From DAOTTX01 sp034437515 (lineage in GTDB: Bacteria; Chloroflexota; Anaerolineae; Aggregatilineales; Phototrophicaceae): a stretch of DNA of 64,000 nt. Location of the stretch: NCBI GenBank assembly GCA_034437515.1, contig DAOTTX010000104.1, positions 98,581 through 162,580 of the forward strand. Direction: 5' to 3'. Positions 35,510 through 43,396 of this stretch are shown piece after piece; position 1 is the first letter of the stretch; every line of letters begins with the position of its first letter. Made by a program: the position numbers and the translations under genes. The notes under the pieces were generated by a model. The model was not told the DNA's origin. It did not search any database and saw only the letters and a list, made by a program, of their open reading frames with translations.

Positions 35510-36272
35510 CGATAACTTGAAATTCCCCACGATAGGTTTTGCTTTCGAACGCCACTCTGCCGGCAAGCACGCGCATACGTACTTCAAGGGTATGGATGCC
35601 AGCGTTTAGATCGCCCGGTGTGATGCAATAGGTAATGAGATCACTGAGCGGCTCGACAGAATCAATCTCTATGAGTATATCATCGACGAAAAACCGCACC
35701 GGTGCTTCGGTCGGCACATCGACGATGATCTGGCGTGTTTCCAGGCAGATGTCCCCACCGGTGTAGATACCCGCCTCTGAAATACCGCTGATGATCCCCA
35801 TCACCTCGTCCAACGGCTGAATTAACGGGATGTCCGGTTCAAAGTTCCATGTAAACAACTGCTCGCCTTCGACGGTTTGGAGTTCGACCGTCGCGTAGTT
35901 CTCTTCGACAAACAGGTCAACATCATAGCAGTAAGTGGTTAGGAAGTTCTCTTCCTCGATGCTGACCGGCGGTAACCGCTCTGAGTTGACCAAAAAAGTC
36001 AGCGGTTCCTCGGCGGTTGAGTCGAGAAAACCGCTGTCTATGGTCAAGCAAGGGTGTTCAGTGACCAACAGGTCGGTGTCCGCCGCGTTCTGGAAGCCCT
36101 CTATTGTGCCGGGAAAACGTGACCGGTACTGTACTTCCGGCAAGGACTCAATATCAAAAGAAATATCTCTGGTGTCGATGGTTGGCGTGCCGGGTGCGGT
36201 GGTGGCATCTTGCCGGGCACAACCGACCAGAACGATTATCAGGATCGTGACGGACAAGCGACCGACTCTCAT
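35499..36272 (-). CDS. Putative lipoprotein of unknown function within the F420 operon
   Basis: A 257-residue protein with a lipoprotein signal: basic MRVGRL, hydrophobic SVTILIIVLVG, then Cys18 in the lipobox LVGC followed by ARQDATT. The rest is beta-rich and acidic (SFDIESLPEVQYRSRFPGTI, FLTTYCYDVDLFVEENYATV), resembling a pair of immunoglobulin-like or carbohydrate-binding-like sandwiches. I recognise no enzyme motif. It overlaps the nitroreductase stop by 4 nt and cofD by 11 nt, so it is firmly inside the F420 transcript. The link between an exported lipoprotein and a cytoplasmic cofactor is unexplained. Confidence 0.8.
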   Translation of the reverse strand: MRVGRLSVTILIIVLVGCARQDATTAPGTPTIDTRDISFDIESLPEVQYRSRFPGTIEGFQNAADTDLLVTEHPCLTIDSGFLDSTAEEPLTFLVNSERLPPVSIEEENFLTTYCYDVDLFVEENYATVELQTVEGEQLFTWNFEPDIPLIQPLDEVMGIISGISEAGIYTGGDICLETRQIIVDVPTEAPVRFFVDDILIEIDSVEPLSDLITYCITPGDLNAGIHTLEVRMRVLAGRVAFESKTYRGEFQVIDDG

Positions 36273-36880
36273 CGCCAGATCACGCTTTCTTCTAAAGGCC
36301 GTCGGGTTTTCTCACGAGTTTGTGCCGGGTAACCCATCGTAATTAATGCTTGCGGCTGCCAGTCGTCGGGGAGTTCGAGCGTCTCCTGCACGACATCCGG
36401 GCAGAACAGTGGCGCACACATCCAGCACGCGCCCAATTGGGCAACATGGGCCGCCAGCAACAAGTTTTGCCCCGCCATCGCAGTACTCTGTACCGCCATC
36501 AGATATTCGTTGTGGTTGCGCTTCGCGTCGGTGTAGACATCCATATCTTCCATTGAAAGCGCCAGCAAGACCAACACCGGCGCGGATGTGATGCGGTCAT
36601 ACGAGCGGTTCACATCTTTGTCGATGACCTCCTGCGGTGCGTTGTCGGTTGATAGGTCACGGCGCAGACGTGCACCCATAGCCAATGCGAGCCGTTCTTT
36701 TTTCGTCCATGTGGTGATAACCGCAAAGCGCCAGGGTTGGCGGTTGTGCGCGGACGGACTCCAGACGGCGGCGTCGAGAACTTGTTCGATCAACCGGCGG
36801 GGCACCGGGCGATCCTCGTAACGTCGCAGTGAGCGTCGTTCACGGATTAGGTCGATCAATTGTTGCTGAGTGTCGATCAT
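36269..36880 (-). CDS. Nitroreductase-family flavoprotein, probable FbiB C-terminal-domain equivalent
   Basis: A 203-residue FMN-binding nitroreductase-fold protein: IRERRSLRRYEDRPVPRRLI, AAVWSPSAHNRQPWRFAVIT, GQNLLLAAHVAQLGACWM, and LITMGYPAQTREKTRRPLEE. In mycobacterial FbiB a domain of this type is fused to the CofE domain and reduces dehydro-F420-0. Here the same pair is split into two adjacent genes with a 1-nt TGATG overlap, so this protein probably does that reduction. A GTG at 36883 is an alternative start. Confidence 0.88.
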   Translation of the reverse strand: MIDTQQQLIDLIRERRSLRRYEDRPVPRRLIEQVLDAAVWSPSAHNRQPWRFAVITTWTKKERLALAMGARLRRDLSTDNAPQEVIDKDVNRSYDRITSAPVLVLLALSMEDMDVYTDAKRNHNEYLMAVQSTAMAGQNLLLAAHVAQLGACWMCAPLFCPDVVQETLELPDDWQPQALITMGYPAQTREKTRRPLEESVIWR

Positions 36881-37647
36881 CACTTGCGATATAAATCCTG
36901 TTGTGGCGAGCGGTTTAGATCAGCGGCGGTTGCGTCAGCCGAACTCAAGTGTAAGCCGCGTACCAGTATGACCGGCAAGCCCTCATCACCCTCACCGCAG
37001 ACGAGATGAGCCGCCGATGCGATCAAGTCACCGTAGCCTTGCATACTTATTTTCAATTCGCGTCCGTAAAGGTCGTGCTGTCCGCGTAGATCACGCAGGG
37101 TGGGTAACCCGGCAGCGCCAATCGCCACGCCGATGTTCCCCATGCGAAACGGACGACCGTGAGAGTCACTGATGACGATGCCGATCTCGACTCCCATTGA
37201 CTGTCGTAGCTCGTCGCGCAAACGCCTTGCGGATGTGTCCGGATTTTCAGGCAGAAGCAGGGCGCTCTCCTGTGCTTGAATGTTCGACTGGTCAATGCCG
37301 GCGTTTGCGCTCACAAATCCCAGTTGATGCCGTGTAATCAGCACACCAGGCCCCATGCGGGAAATTTCCGTGCTTTGTTGTAGAACCAACTCCACCAGGC
37401 GCGGATCTTTGCGCGTGGTATTGGCGATTTCCTTCGCCCGGTCGCTCGGTGTAATCGTCGTGAGGTCAACCAACCGCCCCTCTGCTTTTGAGACGATTTT
37501 CGACGAAATCGTCAGCACGTCGTATGGTTGTAACGCTTCGCCTGCCTCTTGCAGCGCCTGATGAATAATCGTTGTCAGGTCGTCTCCCGGTTGGATCAAC
37601 GGGATACCGGGGATCGCCCGAATTGTCAGGGTGTGTGCTTCAGTCAA
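36880..37647 (-). CDS. cofE: Coenzyme F420-0:L-glutamate ligase
   Basis: A 255-residue CofE enzyme, which adds glutamate residues to F420-0. Diagnostic parts are GIPLIQPGDDLTTIIHQAL, DVLTISSKIVSKAEGRLVDL, GVLITRHQLGFVSANAGIDQ, IVISDSHGRPFRMGNIGVAI and ISMQGYGDLIASAAHLVCGE. The start is TTG, overlapping the F420-reductase gene by 8 nt (TTGACTGA); no ATG or good Shine-Dalgarno is near, so coupling to upstream translation is likely. The nitroreductase partner follows directly. Confidence 0.93.
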   Translation of the reverse strand: MTEAHTLTIRAIPGIPLIQPGDDLTTIIHQALQEAGEALQPYDVLTISSKIVSKAEGRLVDLTTITPSDRAKEIANTTRKDPRLVELVLQQSTEISRMGPGVLITRHQLGFVSANAGIDQSNIQAQESALLLPENPDTSARRLRDELRQSMGVEIGIVISDSHGRPFRMGNIGVAIGAAGLPTLRDLRGQHDLYGRELKISMQGYGDLIASAAHLVCGEGDEGLPVILVRGLHLSSADATAADLNRSPQQDLYRK

Positions 37648-38311
37648 GGTTGGTGATGCGGATGCCCGCGCCTTTCACCTTGTATGACTTATTGATGTAA
37701 AGCAGCACCGGCGTCATTGACTCAATGGCGATAGCGTTGCGCAGCGAACCGGCATCAATGCCACGCATCCCGGCAGCCTCGACCAGTTTCACGACCTCCG
37801 TTTTGGCATCGGCATCATCACCACAAATAAGGACATCACAGTTGACTTCCATATCCGGTTTTTTGAGTTTGGTCGAAGTCACATTCTGGAAAGCGGAGAC
37901 CACCCTGACCTCGTCGCCGAGCAGTGCTTGTGCCTCCAGCCCGGCGGCCTGTCCCTCCGGTAGATGGACACTGGCGACATTCGGCGGGGCCAGCGGTACG
38001 GTCACGTCAATTAAGACTTTACCGGTCAGATGCGGTTTGACGGCCTCAAGTGTCGCCCGATGTGCGCTGTAAGGCACACTCAATACGACCAGGTTAGCGG
38101 CTTTGGCGGCGTCTGTGTTTGCCATCCCGGTGATGTACGTTTCACCGACCTGGTCGTTAAGTTCCTTAGCTTTGGCGGCGGCGCGTTCGGCATCACGCGA
38201 GCCGATGATGACGCGGTAGCCGTTCAACGCCCAGCGCAGCGCTAAACCGGAGCCTTCTTTGCCCGTACCGCCCAGCACGGCGATTGTCATGATGATTGGT
38301 TCGTCAGACAT
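37640..38311 (-). CDS. npdG: NADPH-dependent F420 reductase
   Basis: A 223-residue Rossmann protein that moves hydride between NADPH and F420. Family signatures are TIAVLGGTGKEGSGLALRWA, VIIGSRDAERAAAKA, VVLSVPYSAHRATLEAVKPH, VVSAFQNVTSTKLKKPDMEV and CDVLICGDDADAK. A frame from 38386 adds 25 residues without homology. The ATG at 38311 has AGGATC upstream. It is the first gene of the cluster and has a good promoter at 38348-38376. It would supply reduced F420 to the LLM-class oxidoreductase further down. Confidence 0.92.
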   Translation of the reverse strand: MSDEPIIMTIAVLGGTGKEGSGLALRWALNGYRVIIGSRDAERAAAKAKELNDQVGETYITGMANTDAAKAANLVVLSVPYSAHRATLEAVKPHLTGKVLIDVTVPLAPPNVASVHLPEGQAAGLEAQALLGDEVRVVSAFQNVTSTKLKKPDMEVNCDVLICGDDADAKTEVVKLVEAAGMRGIDAGSLRNAIAIESMTPVLLYINKSYKVKGAGIRITNLD

Positions 38312-38347
38312 AATGATCCTATTGTGATTTACTATGCAATGCCGCCA

Positions 38348-38376
38348 ATGATACCATTCACCAGCAATGCCGACAA
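38348..38376 (-). promoter_or_regulatory. Probable sigma-70 promoter of the F420 / molybdo-hydroxylase gene run
   Basis: On the minus strand, TTGTCG (38376-38371) and TATCAT (38353-38348) are separated by exactly 17 bp and lie 37 bp upstream of the npdG start. The next genes follow with overlaps or gaps of at most 8 nt down to 26.7 kb, so this may drive a very long transcript. Confidence 0.65.
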
Positions 38377-38404
38377 CGAAAAGCAAACAACGCTAAACCC
38401 GTGC

Positions 38405-39085
38405 TTAGATGTGGTCGGACATCGGGCCGATCAGTACCGGGCCGCCGTGCGCGTTGATCTTGCGGCGGATTTCTTGCAGTAGTTGGTCTTTGGGTGCGCC
38501 GTCATCGAGGAAGTGCGCTCCCTCGACTTGCTCGGTAAAGAAGTCAACCGCGCCGTCGGCACAATCCACGCGCAGACCAGGTGCAAACGAGTGATCGGTT
38601 TCGCTAGTGTTCCAGATCTTCGCCGTGCGGATGCCGTTCCGTCGCAAAGCATTGGTGATGCGCTCTACAAAGCGGTCAGCGTCGCTGTAAAGATCGCTGA
38701 TTTCTGTGGCGACTGAGAAGCGATCCCAGGTCGTGAAGATAAACGAAATGACGCGCTTTTGCGGGTTCAGGATAGGCGGCTTTTTGGGGAAGATTTCACC
38801 AAGCGCGACACGATAGTAGATTTTCCCGGCGCGTGGATGATCGCGCTCTTTTGGCAGCAAATCCCGGCGACGTTTGAGTTCAAAGCCGTTTACCCGCGCA
38901 AAGTAGTGAATGCCGCCACTTTGTGCCTTGAATGGGCGTCCGCTCAAGAAGAATGCGAGATACTCGACGTGGACACCGTCGGGCATCCGTTCTTCCGGGA
39001 TGCGATACCAATTTTCTTCGAATACAGAATTGAGATCACGCTTACGATTGACGACACCAACCAATACACGCTCTTCTGGGTACAT
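38405..39085 (-). CDS. Uncharacterised protein
   Basis: A 226-residue soluble protein that I do not recognise. It begins YPEERVLVGVVNRKRDLNSV, then NWYRIPEERMPDGVHVEYL and FARVNGFELKRRRDLLPKER, a beta-rich half that loosely recalls PUA/EVE-like folds. The second half, KRVISFIFTTWDRFSVATEI and then a helix with DADRFVERITNALRR, ends with IWNTSETDHSFAPGLRVDC. A GTG start at 39094 is possible; ATG at 39085 is used here. It is separated by about 95 bp from the divergently regulated-looking npdG promoter region and by 70 bp from the small gene upstream; a TATACT lies in that 70-bp gap. Confidence 0.65.
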   Translation of the reverse strand: MYPEERVLVGVVNRKRDLNSVFEENWYRIPEERMPDGVHVEYLAFFLSGRPFKAQSGGIHYFARVNGFELKRRRDLLPKERDHPRAGKIYYRVALGEIFPKKPPILNPQKRVISFIFTTWDRFSVATEISDLYSDADRFVERITNALRRNGIRTAKIWNTSETDHSFAPGLRVDCADGAVDFFTEQVEGAHFLDDGAPKDQLLQEIRRKINAHGGPVLIGPMSDHI

Positions 39086-39155
39086 ACAGATCACTTACAT
39101 CGTCAATAATCAGATATTTCAGTATATACGCTCTATGTGCTTATTACTATCGAAC

Positions 39156-39407
39156 TTAATTAATTGGGTCGGTGTCTTCGTCACTGAAGAGTTCGCGCTC
39201 CATCCAGCGACGTTCGTGCAGCACTTCGTTCCGGCGGCGGGCCAGGGTGCGATACCGTTCGACATCGGCTTGAGTCATCTTCTCGGTGCTGCCGTCATGT
39301 GCTTCGATCAGTTGGTGAATCTCGTCGTTCAGCCCCTCATATTCGAGCACCACCGCACGATAAGCGTTGATCTGCTCGAGGACGCTGTTGTTATCAGGCG
39401 TTTTCAT
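39156..39407 (-). CDS. Small helical protein of unknown function
   Basis: An 83-residue, highly charged protein predicted to be two or three helices (NNSVLEQINAYRAVVLEYEG, ADVERYRTLARRRNEVLHER). No domain is recognised. The frame extends upstream to 39449, but ATG at 39407 is preceded by an excellent GAGGAGAGAG site. It overlaps the GT2 stop by 14 nt and is therefore coupled to it. Confidence 0.7.
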   Translation of the reverse strand: MKTPDNNSVLEQINAYRAVVLEYEGLNDEIHQLIEAHDGSTEKMTQADVERYRTLARRRNEVLHERRWMERELFSDEDTDPIN

Positions 39408-40449
39408 CTCTCTCTCCTCGATTGTCCTTAAACGGTACATCTTCATCAAAGCCGACCATCGATGCGGTGATGTAACGGCGCTTTTGTGAACTCAACGTCT
39501 GACTTTGCTGCTCCATGCCCTGCGTAGAGGCGATGACGTAAAGCGGGCGGTCGCGGGTTTCGTCGTAGATGCGGGCGACGTATTGACCCAACACGAACAA
39601 GAAAAATAGCTGGAAGGAACTCAACAGCAGCATCAAGACGATATTGGTTGCTTGACCGCCGAAGAACTCCGGCCCTTGTGTAAGGCGCAGCAGCACAATA
39701 ACCGGGATCGTCATCACGGCGACTAACCCCAGCAGGGCGCTAAAGTAGATCATCACCTGTAGCGGAAAATATGAGAACCCTGTGACCGCATCCCAGGCAA
39801 AGCGGATCATCTTGCGCAGGGGGTATTTCGTCTCGCCGGAATGCCGCGCCTCGCGGATGTACTCAACCCCCGACTGCTTAAAGCCGACCCAACTGGTCAT
39901 CCCCCGGATGAACCGGTTATGCTCGCGCATCTGGCGCAAGACATTGACAACTTTTTCATCCATCAGACGGAAGTCACCTGTATCCAATGGAATATTGACA
40001 TCGGTGATGCGATAAATCAGACGATAGAAGAGTTTTGCAGTCCACAGTTTGAAGGCGCTTTCGCCTTTGCGCTCGGCCCGCACTGCGTAGACGACGTCAT
40101 AACCTTCCTGCCAGCGTTTAACCAGGTCTAGGATGACTTCCGGCGGGTCTTGCAGGTCAGCGTCGATGAGCACGACCGCGTTACCATTGGCGTGATCAAT
40201 CCCGGCGGTGACGGCGATTTGATGCCCGAAGTTACGGGCAAAGTTGATGACTTTGATCCGATTATCTTCTTTGACGATGTCGGTCATCAGTGCTAGTGAA
40301 CGGTCGCGGCTGCCATCGTTCACGAGTATGAGTTCCCAGTCGTAACCACTGGAGTCCATCACTTCACAGATGCGCTCGTAAAGCAGCGGGATGTTGCCTT
40401 CTTCGTCATAAATCGGTGCGACGATTGAAATACGCGGTTTGCTTTCCAT
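39394..40449 (-). CDS. Family 2 glycosyltransferase with C-terminal membrane helices (GtrB/DPM1-like)
   Basis: A 351-residue protein. The GT-A domain has ISIVAPIYDEEGNIPLLYER, LVNDGSRDRSLALM, VIDADLQDPPEV-like VVLIDADLQDPPEVI (DxD region), and LDTGDFRLMDEKVVNVLRQM. Two hydrophobic helices follow at about 230-255 and 268-295 (FPLQVMIYFSALLGLVAVMT, IVLMLLLSSFQLFFLFVLGQ). This matches bactoprenol-phosphate glucosyl- or mannosyltransferases, which make the lipid-linked sugars that GT-C enzymes use. The GT-C-like protein at 30.5-32.9 kb is a possible partner. AAAGG lies before the ATG. Confidence 0.9.
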   Translation of the reverse strand: MESKPRISIVAPIYDEEGNIPLLYERICEVMDSSGYDWELILVNDGSRDRSLALMTDIVKEDNRIKVINFARNFGHQIAVTAGIDHANGNAVVLIDADLQDPPEVILDLVKRWQEGYDVVYAVRAERKGESAFKLWTAKLFYRLIYRITDVNIPLDTGDFRLMDEKVVNVLRQMREHNRFIRGMTSWVGFKQSGVEYIREARHSGETKYPLRKMIRFAWDAVTGFSYFPLQVMIYFSALLGLVAVMTIPVIVLLRLTQGPEFFGGQATNIVLMLLLSSFQLFFLFVLGQYVARIYDETRDRPLYVIASTQGMEQQSQTLSSQKRRYITASMVGFDEDVPFKDNRGERDENA

Positions 40450-40578
40450 AGTAACCTTTGTTCGTAGACTCTAAACCCAATCGGCGGGTGAAGTTATGTT
40501 ATTGCTCACCCTTATATTGTACAGCACTTATCGCACGATTCCGCTTTTACTTTGCATTAGTGGACGTCTTTCCCAATG

Positions 40579-41061
40579 TCACAGTTCCAGGTGTGTATCG
40601 AGGTAGTGCCGCAAGCGTTCCGCGTAAAGGTGGCGTTCCTCAGCCCTCGTGAACCGGCGGCGTGCTGTGAGGTCGTACAAGAAATCGTTCCTATAGCGCG
40701 GGAAGACATGCAGATGATGGTGCCATACTTCCTGATAACCGTCTGGTTCGTTATGCTGCCGCGTCGATGTGCCTGTGCAGTGATCGTATGTTGTGCGCAG
40801 GGCGATAGCGATTTGTCTTGCCGCTTCGACGACGTGCATGTGCGTTTCCGGTGGCATGACGTAAATGTTTTCGATGTGCTGGTTCGGGATCACGATCACA
40901 TGTCCGGCGTTGTTGGGCCACCATGCCGCACCGATGAAGGCCGTGATGTGGTCGGTACGCAAGACCACATCATCGGGTGCCGTCCAGTCACCACCAACGG
41001 CTTCCCCGGCGACGATTTTACAAAACGGACAGTCGTAATTTTCCGGCGCGTGGCTGTACAT
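40579..41061 (-). CDS. HIT-family hydrolase/transferase
   Basis: A 160-residue histidine-triad protein. It has two Cys near the N terminus (YDCPFCKIVAGEA), typical of zinc-binding HIT proteins, a central HVIVIPNQHIENIYVMPPE, and the triad VWHHHLHVFPRYRND. Such proteins hydrolyse dinucleoside polyphosphates or nucleoside phosphoramidates. A GTG at 41070 overlaps the carbamate-kinase stop, but AGGGTG there places the ATG at 41061 six bases downstream, which I prefer. It is coupled to carbamate kinase. Confidence 0.9.
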   Translation of the reverse strand: MYSHAPENYDCPFCKIVAGEAVGGDWTAPDDVVLRTDHITAFIGAAWWPNNAGHVIVIPNQHIENIYVMPPETHMHVVEAARQIAIALRTTYDHCTGTSTRQHNEPDGYQEVWHHHLHVFPRYRNDFLYDLTARRRFTRAEERHLYAERLRHYLDTHLEL

Positions 41062-41066
41062 TGTCG

Positions 41067-42014
41067 TCACCCTGGGATGATTATCGTGCCTGTTTCACCG
41101 TGCAGAGCGCGATTCAGGTTCGGCGGGTCGGTGATGATGGCTTTCGGCCCACCCATACGGATGAAATCTGTCACGGCTTCGATCTTCGGCTGCATACTGC
41201 CTCTGGCAAAGTGTCCGGCCTGCATATATTCATCGGCTTGTGCCAGCGTCATTTGATCTAAATTCTGCTGCTGTGGTGTGCTGAAATGCAGCGCGACTTT
41301 TTCGACACTCGTCGAGATCATGAACAGATCCGCCCGTAAATCCTGTGCGAGCAGGCTGCTGGCACGATCTTTGTCGATCACCGCTGCGACACCCCGCAGA
41401 CTGCCGTTTTCGTTGCGGATCACAGGGACGCCACCGCCACCGGACGCGATGACGATGAAACCTGCTTTGAACAGACTCTTGATCGCGTTGATCTCGTGGA
41501 TGGCTTGCGGTGCCGGCGATGGCACCAGCCGCCGCCAACCACGTCCGGCATCTTCGGTGACCTGCCAGCCCTCGGCTTGATATTGCTCCGCATCTTCGCG
41601 ACTCATAAACATACCGATGGGCTTGGACGGTTGCTCGAAGGCGGGGTCGTCGGCGTCTACGCGGACCTGTGTGACGACCGTTACAATCGTGCGGTTAATC
41701 CCTAACCGGCGCAGCGAGTTATCTAACGCTTGCTGGAGCATGTAGCCGATGCTGCCCTGGGTGTGGGCAACGATGAGATCAAGCGGTAGGCTGTGAATCC
41801 CATGTTCGGCGGCGATTTCCGCCCGGCGCAGATTAAACCCGGCCTGCGGGCCGTTCCCGTGTGTGATGATGACATGCCAACCATCAGCGACCATCGTCGC
41901 AATGTGACGACAGGTTTCGCGCACCGCATCCCATTGGTGTGAGATTTCTGGATGGGTCGGATTGGTAATCAAAGAATTGCCGCCGATGGCGATCACCGCC
42001 AGGCGTTCTGCCAT
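41067..42014 (-). CDS. arcC: Carbamate kinase
   Basis: A 315-residue amino-acid-kinase-fold enzyme: AVIAIGGNSLI, ITHGNGPQAGFNLRRAE, VDADDPAFEQPSKPIG, VIASGGGGVPVIRNENG and AVIDKDRASSLLAQDL, with AKIITDPP-like KAIITDPPNL near the end. It reversibly makes ATP from carbamoyl phosphate. No arginine deiminase or ornithine carbamoyltransferase genes are present here, so it may instead serve purine/allantoin-derived carbamoyl phosphate; that is inference. RBS GGGGAT precedes the ATG. Confidence 0.94.
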   Translation of the reverse strand: MAERLAVIAIGGNSLITNPTHPEISHQWDAVRETCRHIATMVADGWHVIITHGNGPQAGFNLRRAEIAAEHGIHSLPLDLIVAHTQGSIGYMLQQALDNSLRRLGINRTIVTVVTQVRVDADDPAFEQPSKPIGMFMSREDAEQYQAEGWQVTEDAGRGWRRLVPSPAPQAIHEINAIKSLFKAGFIVIASGGGGVPVIRNENGSLRGVAAVIDKDRASSLLAQDLRADLFMISTSVEKVALHFSTPQQQNLDQMTLAQADEYMQAGHFARGSMQPKIEAVTDFIRMGGPKAIITDPPNLNRALHGETGTIIIPG

Positions 42015-42041
42015 AATGTTATCCCCTGTTTGGATGGAACG

Positions 42042-42638
42042 TCAGCTTAAATGTGCGGTGATGTTCCATGCTTCACATACATAGCGCCCACGATCGTAGA
42101 CGTCCAGCACGACGATGCCCGCGTTCGCCAGCGGATCAAGTCGTTGCATTGCAGCGGCATTCACACACAGATAGGGCACCACACTTTTAACCAGTCCCCC
42201 GTGCGTAACGAGGACGGTGTTACCCGTGTCTGCGGCCTGTGCAAGCGAGCGTTTAACACGCTCAAACGCCTGCTGAAAGGACTCACCGCCGGGGAATGTC
42301 GCATCCCAATCGCCCCGACACCAGCGTTGATAGGTCTGCTGCCACACGCCCCAGGCATAGCGATCTGTGCGACCTTCGAGTTCACCACAATTCATCTCAT
42401 GCAGATCGTCTTCAACCGTTGGCTCGATTTGCAACATTTCGCCGACGATCTCGGCGGTCTGTCGCGTGCGGTCAAACGGACTGGTGTAAATGTCGGTGAT
42501 ATTCTTGTCATGCAGCCATGTTGCGGCTTGTCTTGCTTCTTGCTGACCGTTAGCGGTCAGGTCACCATCGTGTTCTTTGCACTTCAGCTTATTCTGTAAG
42601 TTGACGATACTCTCGCCGTGTCTCAGAATATAAATCAT
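42042..42638 (-). CDS. Histidine phosphatase (phosphoglycerate-mutase-like)
   Basis: A 198-residue member of the histidine phosphatase superfamily. The phospho-acceptor is in IYILRHGESIV; the Arg of TSPFDRTRQTAEIV, the Glu of EMNCGELEGR and the second His of VLVTHGGLVKSVV complete the active site. It could be a general phosphatase, alpha-ribazole phosphatase or phosphoglycerate-mutase relative; the substrate is not predictable. It lies 27 bp upstream of the carbamate kinase gene. Confidence 0.9.
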   Translation of the reverse strand: MIYILRHGESIVNLQNKLKCKEHDGDLTANGQQEARQAATWLHDKNITDIYTSPFDRTRQTAEIVGEMLQIEPTVEDDLHEMNCGELEGRTDRYAWGVWQQTYQRWCRGDWDATFPGGESFQQAFERVKRSLAQAADTGNTVLVTHGGLVKSVVPYLCVNAAAMQRLDPLANAGIVVLDVYDRGRYVCEAWNITAHLS

Positions 42639-42729
42639 CGTCTATCCGCAAATACAATAAATCAATGCAATCATATCATAATTTGTGGTTTCACTGGGGG
42701 AGCGTTTACAAGTTTTGATGCAAATAGAC

Positions 42730-42755
42730 CGGGCATGACCCTAAAGCCATGCCCG
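42730..42755 (-). terminator. Terminator of the dioxygenase-esterase operon
   Basis: CGGGCATG (42730-42737) and CATGCCCG (42748-42755) form a perfect 8-bp stem with a 10-base loop just after the esterase stop codon. On the minus strand GTCTATTT follows, a weak U-rich tail. Confidence 0.65.
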
Positions 42756-42760
42756 TGATG

Positions 42761-43396
42761 TTAGCCGAGGGTCGCCAATAACTCGCGGATGAAGGCGATT
42801 TCGTCTTCGTTGATGGTGTGTCCCATACCGGGGTAGATGCGCTCGGTGACGTCTGCGCCTTGCTGCTTTAGTAGCGCGGTAGATGCTTTCACACGGTCAA
42901 GCGGGATGTGAGAGTCACGGTCACTGCACCCCAGGAAGACTGGTGTTTCTTGCAGGGAGCCGGTGTAGCTTTCCGGGTCAAGCTTATCGCCGATCAGACC
43001 GCCGCTGAGCGCGACCACACCGCCATAGCGCCTCGGATGCCGGGCGGCATATTCTAACGAGAGGCACGCCCCCTGAGAGAAACCGAGCAGCACGACCTTC
43101 TCTGCGGGCAAACCGGCCTTTTCGATTTGTTTGACCGTATCATCGACGGCTTGCAGTGCCGATGAAAGATAGGGTTCATTGGCTTTGCTGGGTGCGACGA
43201 ACCGCTGCGGATACCAGGTATAGTTCGCTGCTTGTGGTGCAAGGTAAGCGAAATCCGGTTGGTCGAAGTGGTTGGACATCGTCAATATATCATCGGCGCT
43301 GCCGCCACGTCCGTGCAGCATGACCACAGCAGCGGTCGCGTTTTCGAGTAATTGGCCTTTACGGTGAACTTGCTGTTCCTGATGGACACCGTGCAT
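42761..43396 (-). CDS. Phospholipase/carboxylesterase-family hydrolase (MhqD-like)
   Basis: A 211-residue alpha/beta-hydrolase. MLHGRGGSADDILTM is the oxyanion region, LLGFSQGACLSLEYA the nucleophile elbow with Ser, and GCSDRDSHIP plus PGMGHTINEDE carry Asp and His. This family includes MhqD, encoded beside the ring-cleaving dioxygenase MhqO in the quinone-responsive genes of Bacillus. Here the start overlaps the dioxygenase stop by 1 nt (TAATG), giving the same pair. Confidence 0.9.
   Translation of the reverse strand: MHGVHQEQQVHRKGQLLENATAAVVMLHGRGGSADDILTMSNHFDQPDFAYLAPQAANYTWYPQRFVAPSKANEPYLSSALQAVDDTVKQIEKAGLPAEKVVLLGFSQGACLSLEYAARHPRRYGGVVALSGGLIGDKLDPESYTGSLQETPVFLGCSDRDSHIPLDRVKASTALLKQQGADVTERIYPGMGHTINEDEIAFIRELLATLG

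Noticed and set aside
40450..40578. Hairpin GGGTGA/TCACCC and TACAAT upstream of the GT2 gene
   Set aside because: The stem has only six pairs around a 14-base loop and no matching -35 was found; it could be chance.
42296..42499. Repetitive-looking Arg/Ser-rich short plus-strand frame
   Set aside because: It is antisense to the histidine phosphatase gene and has no start signal.
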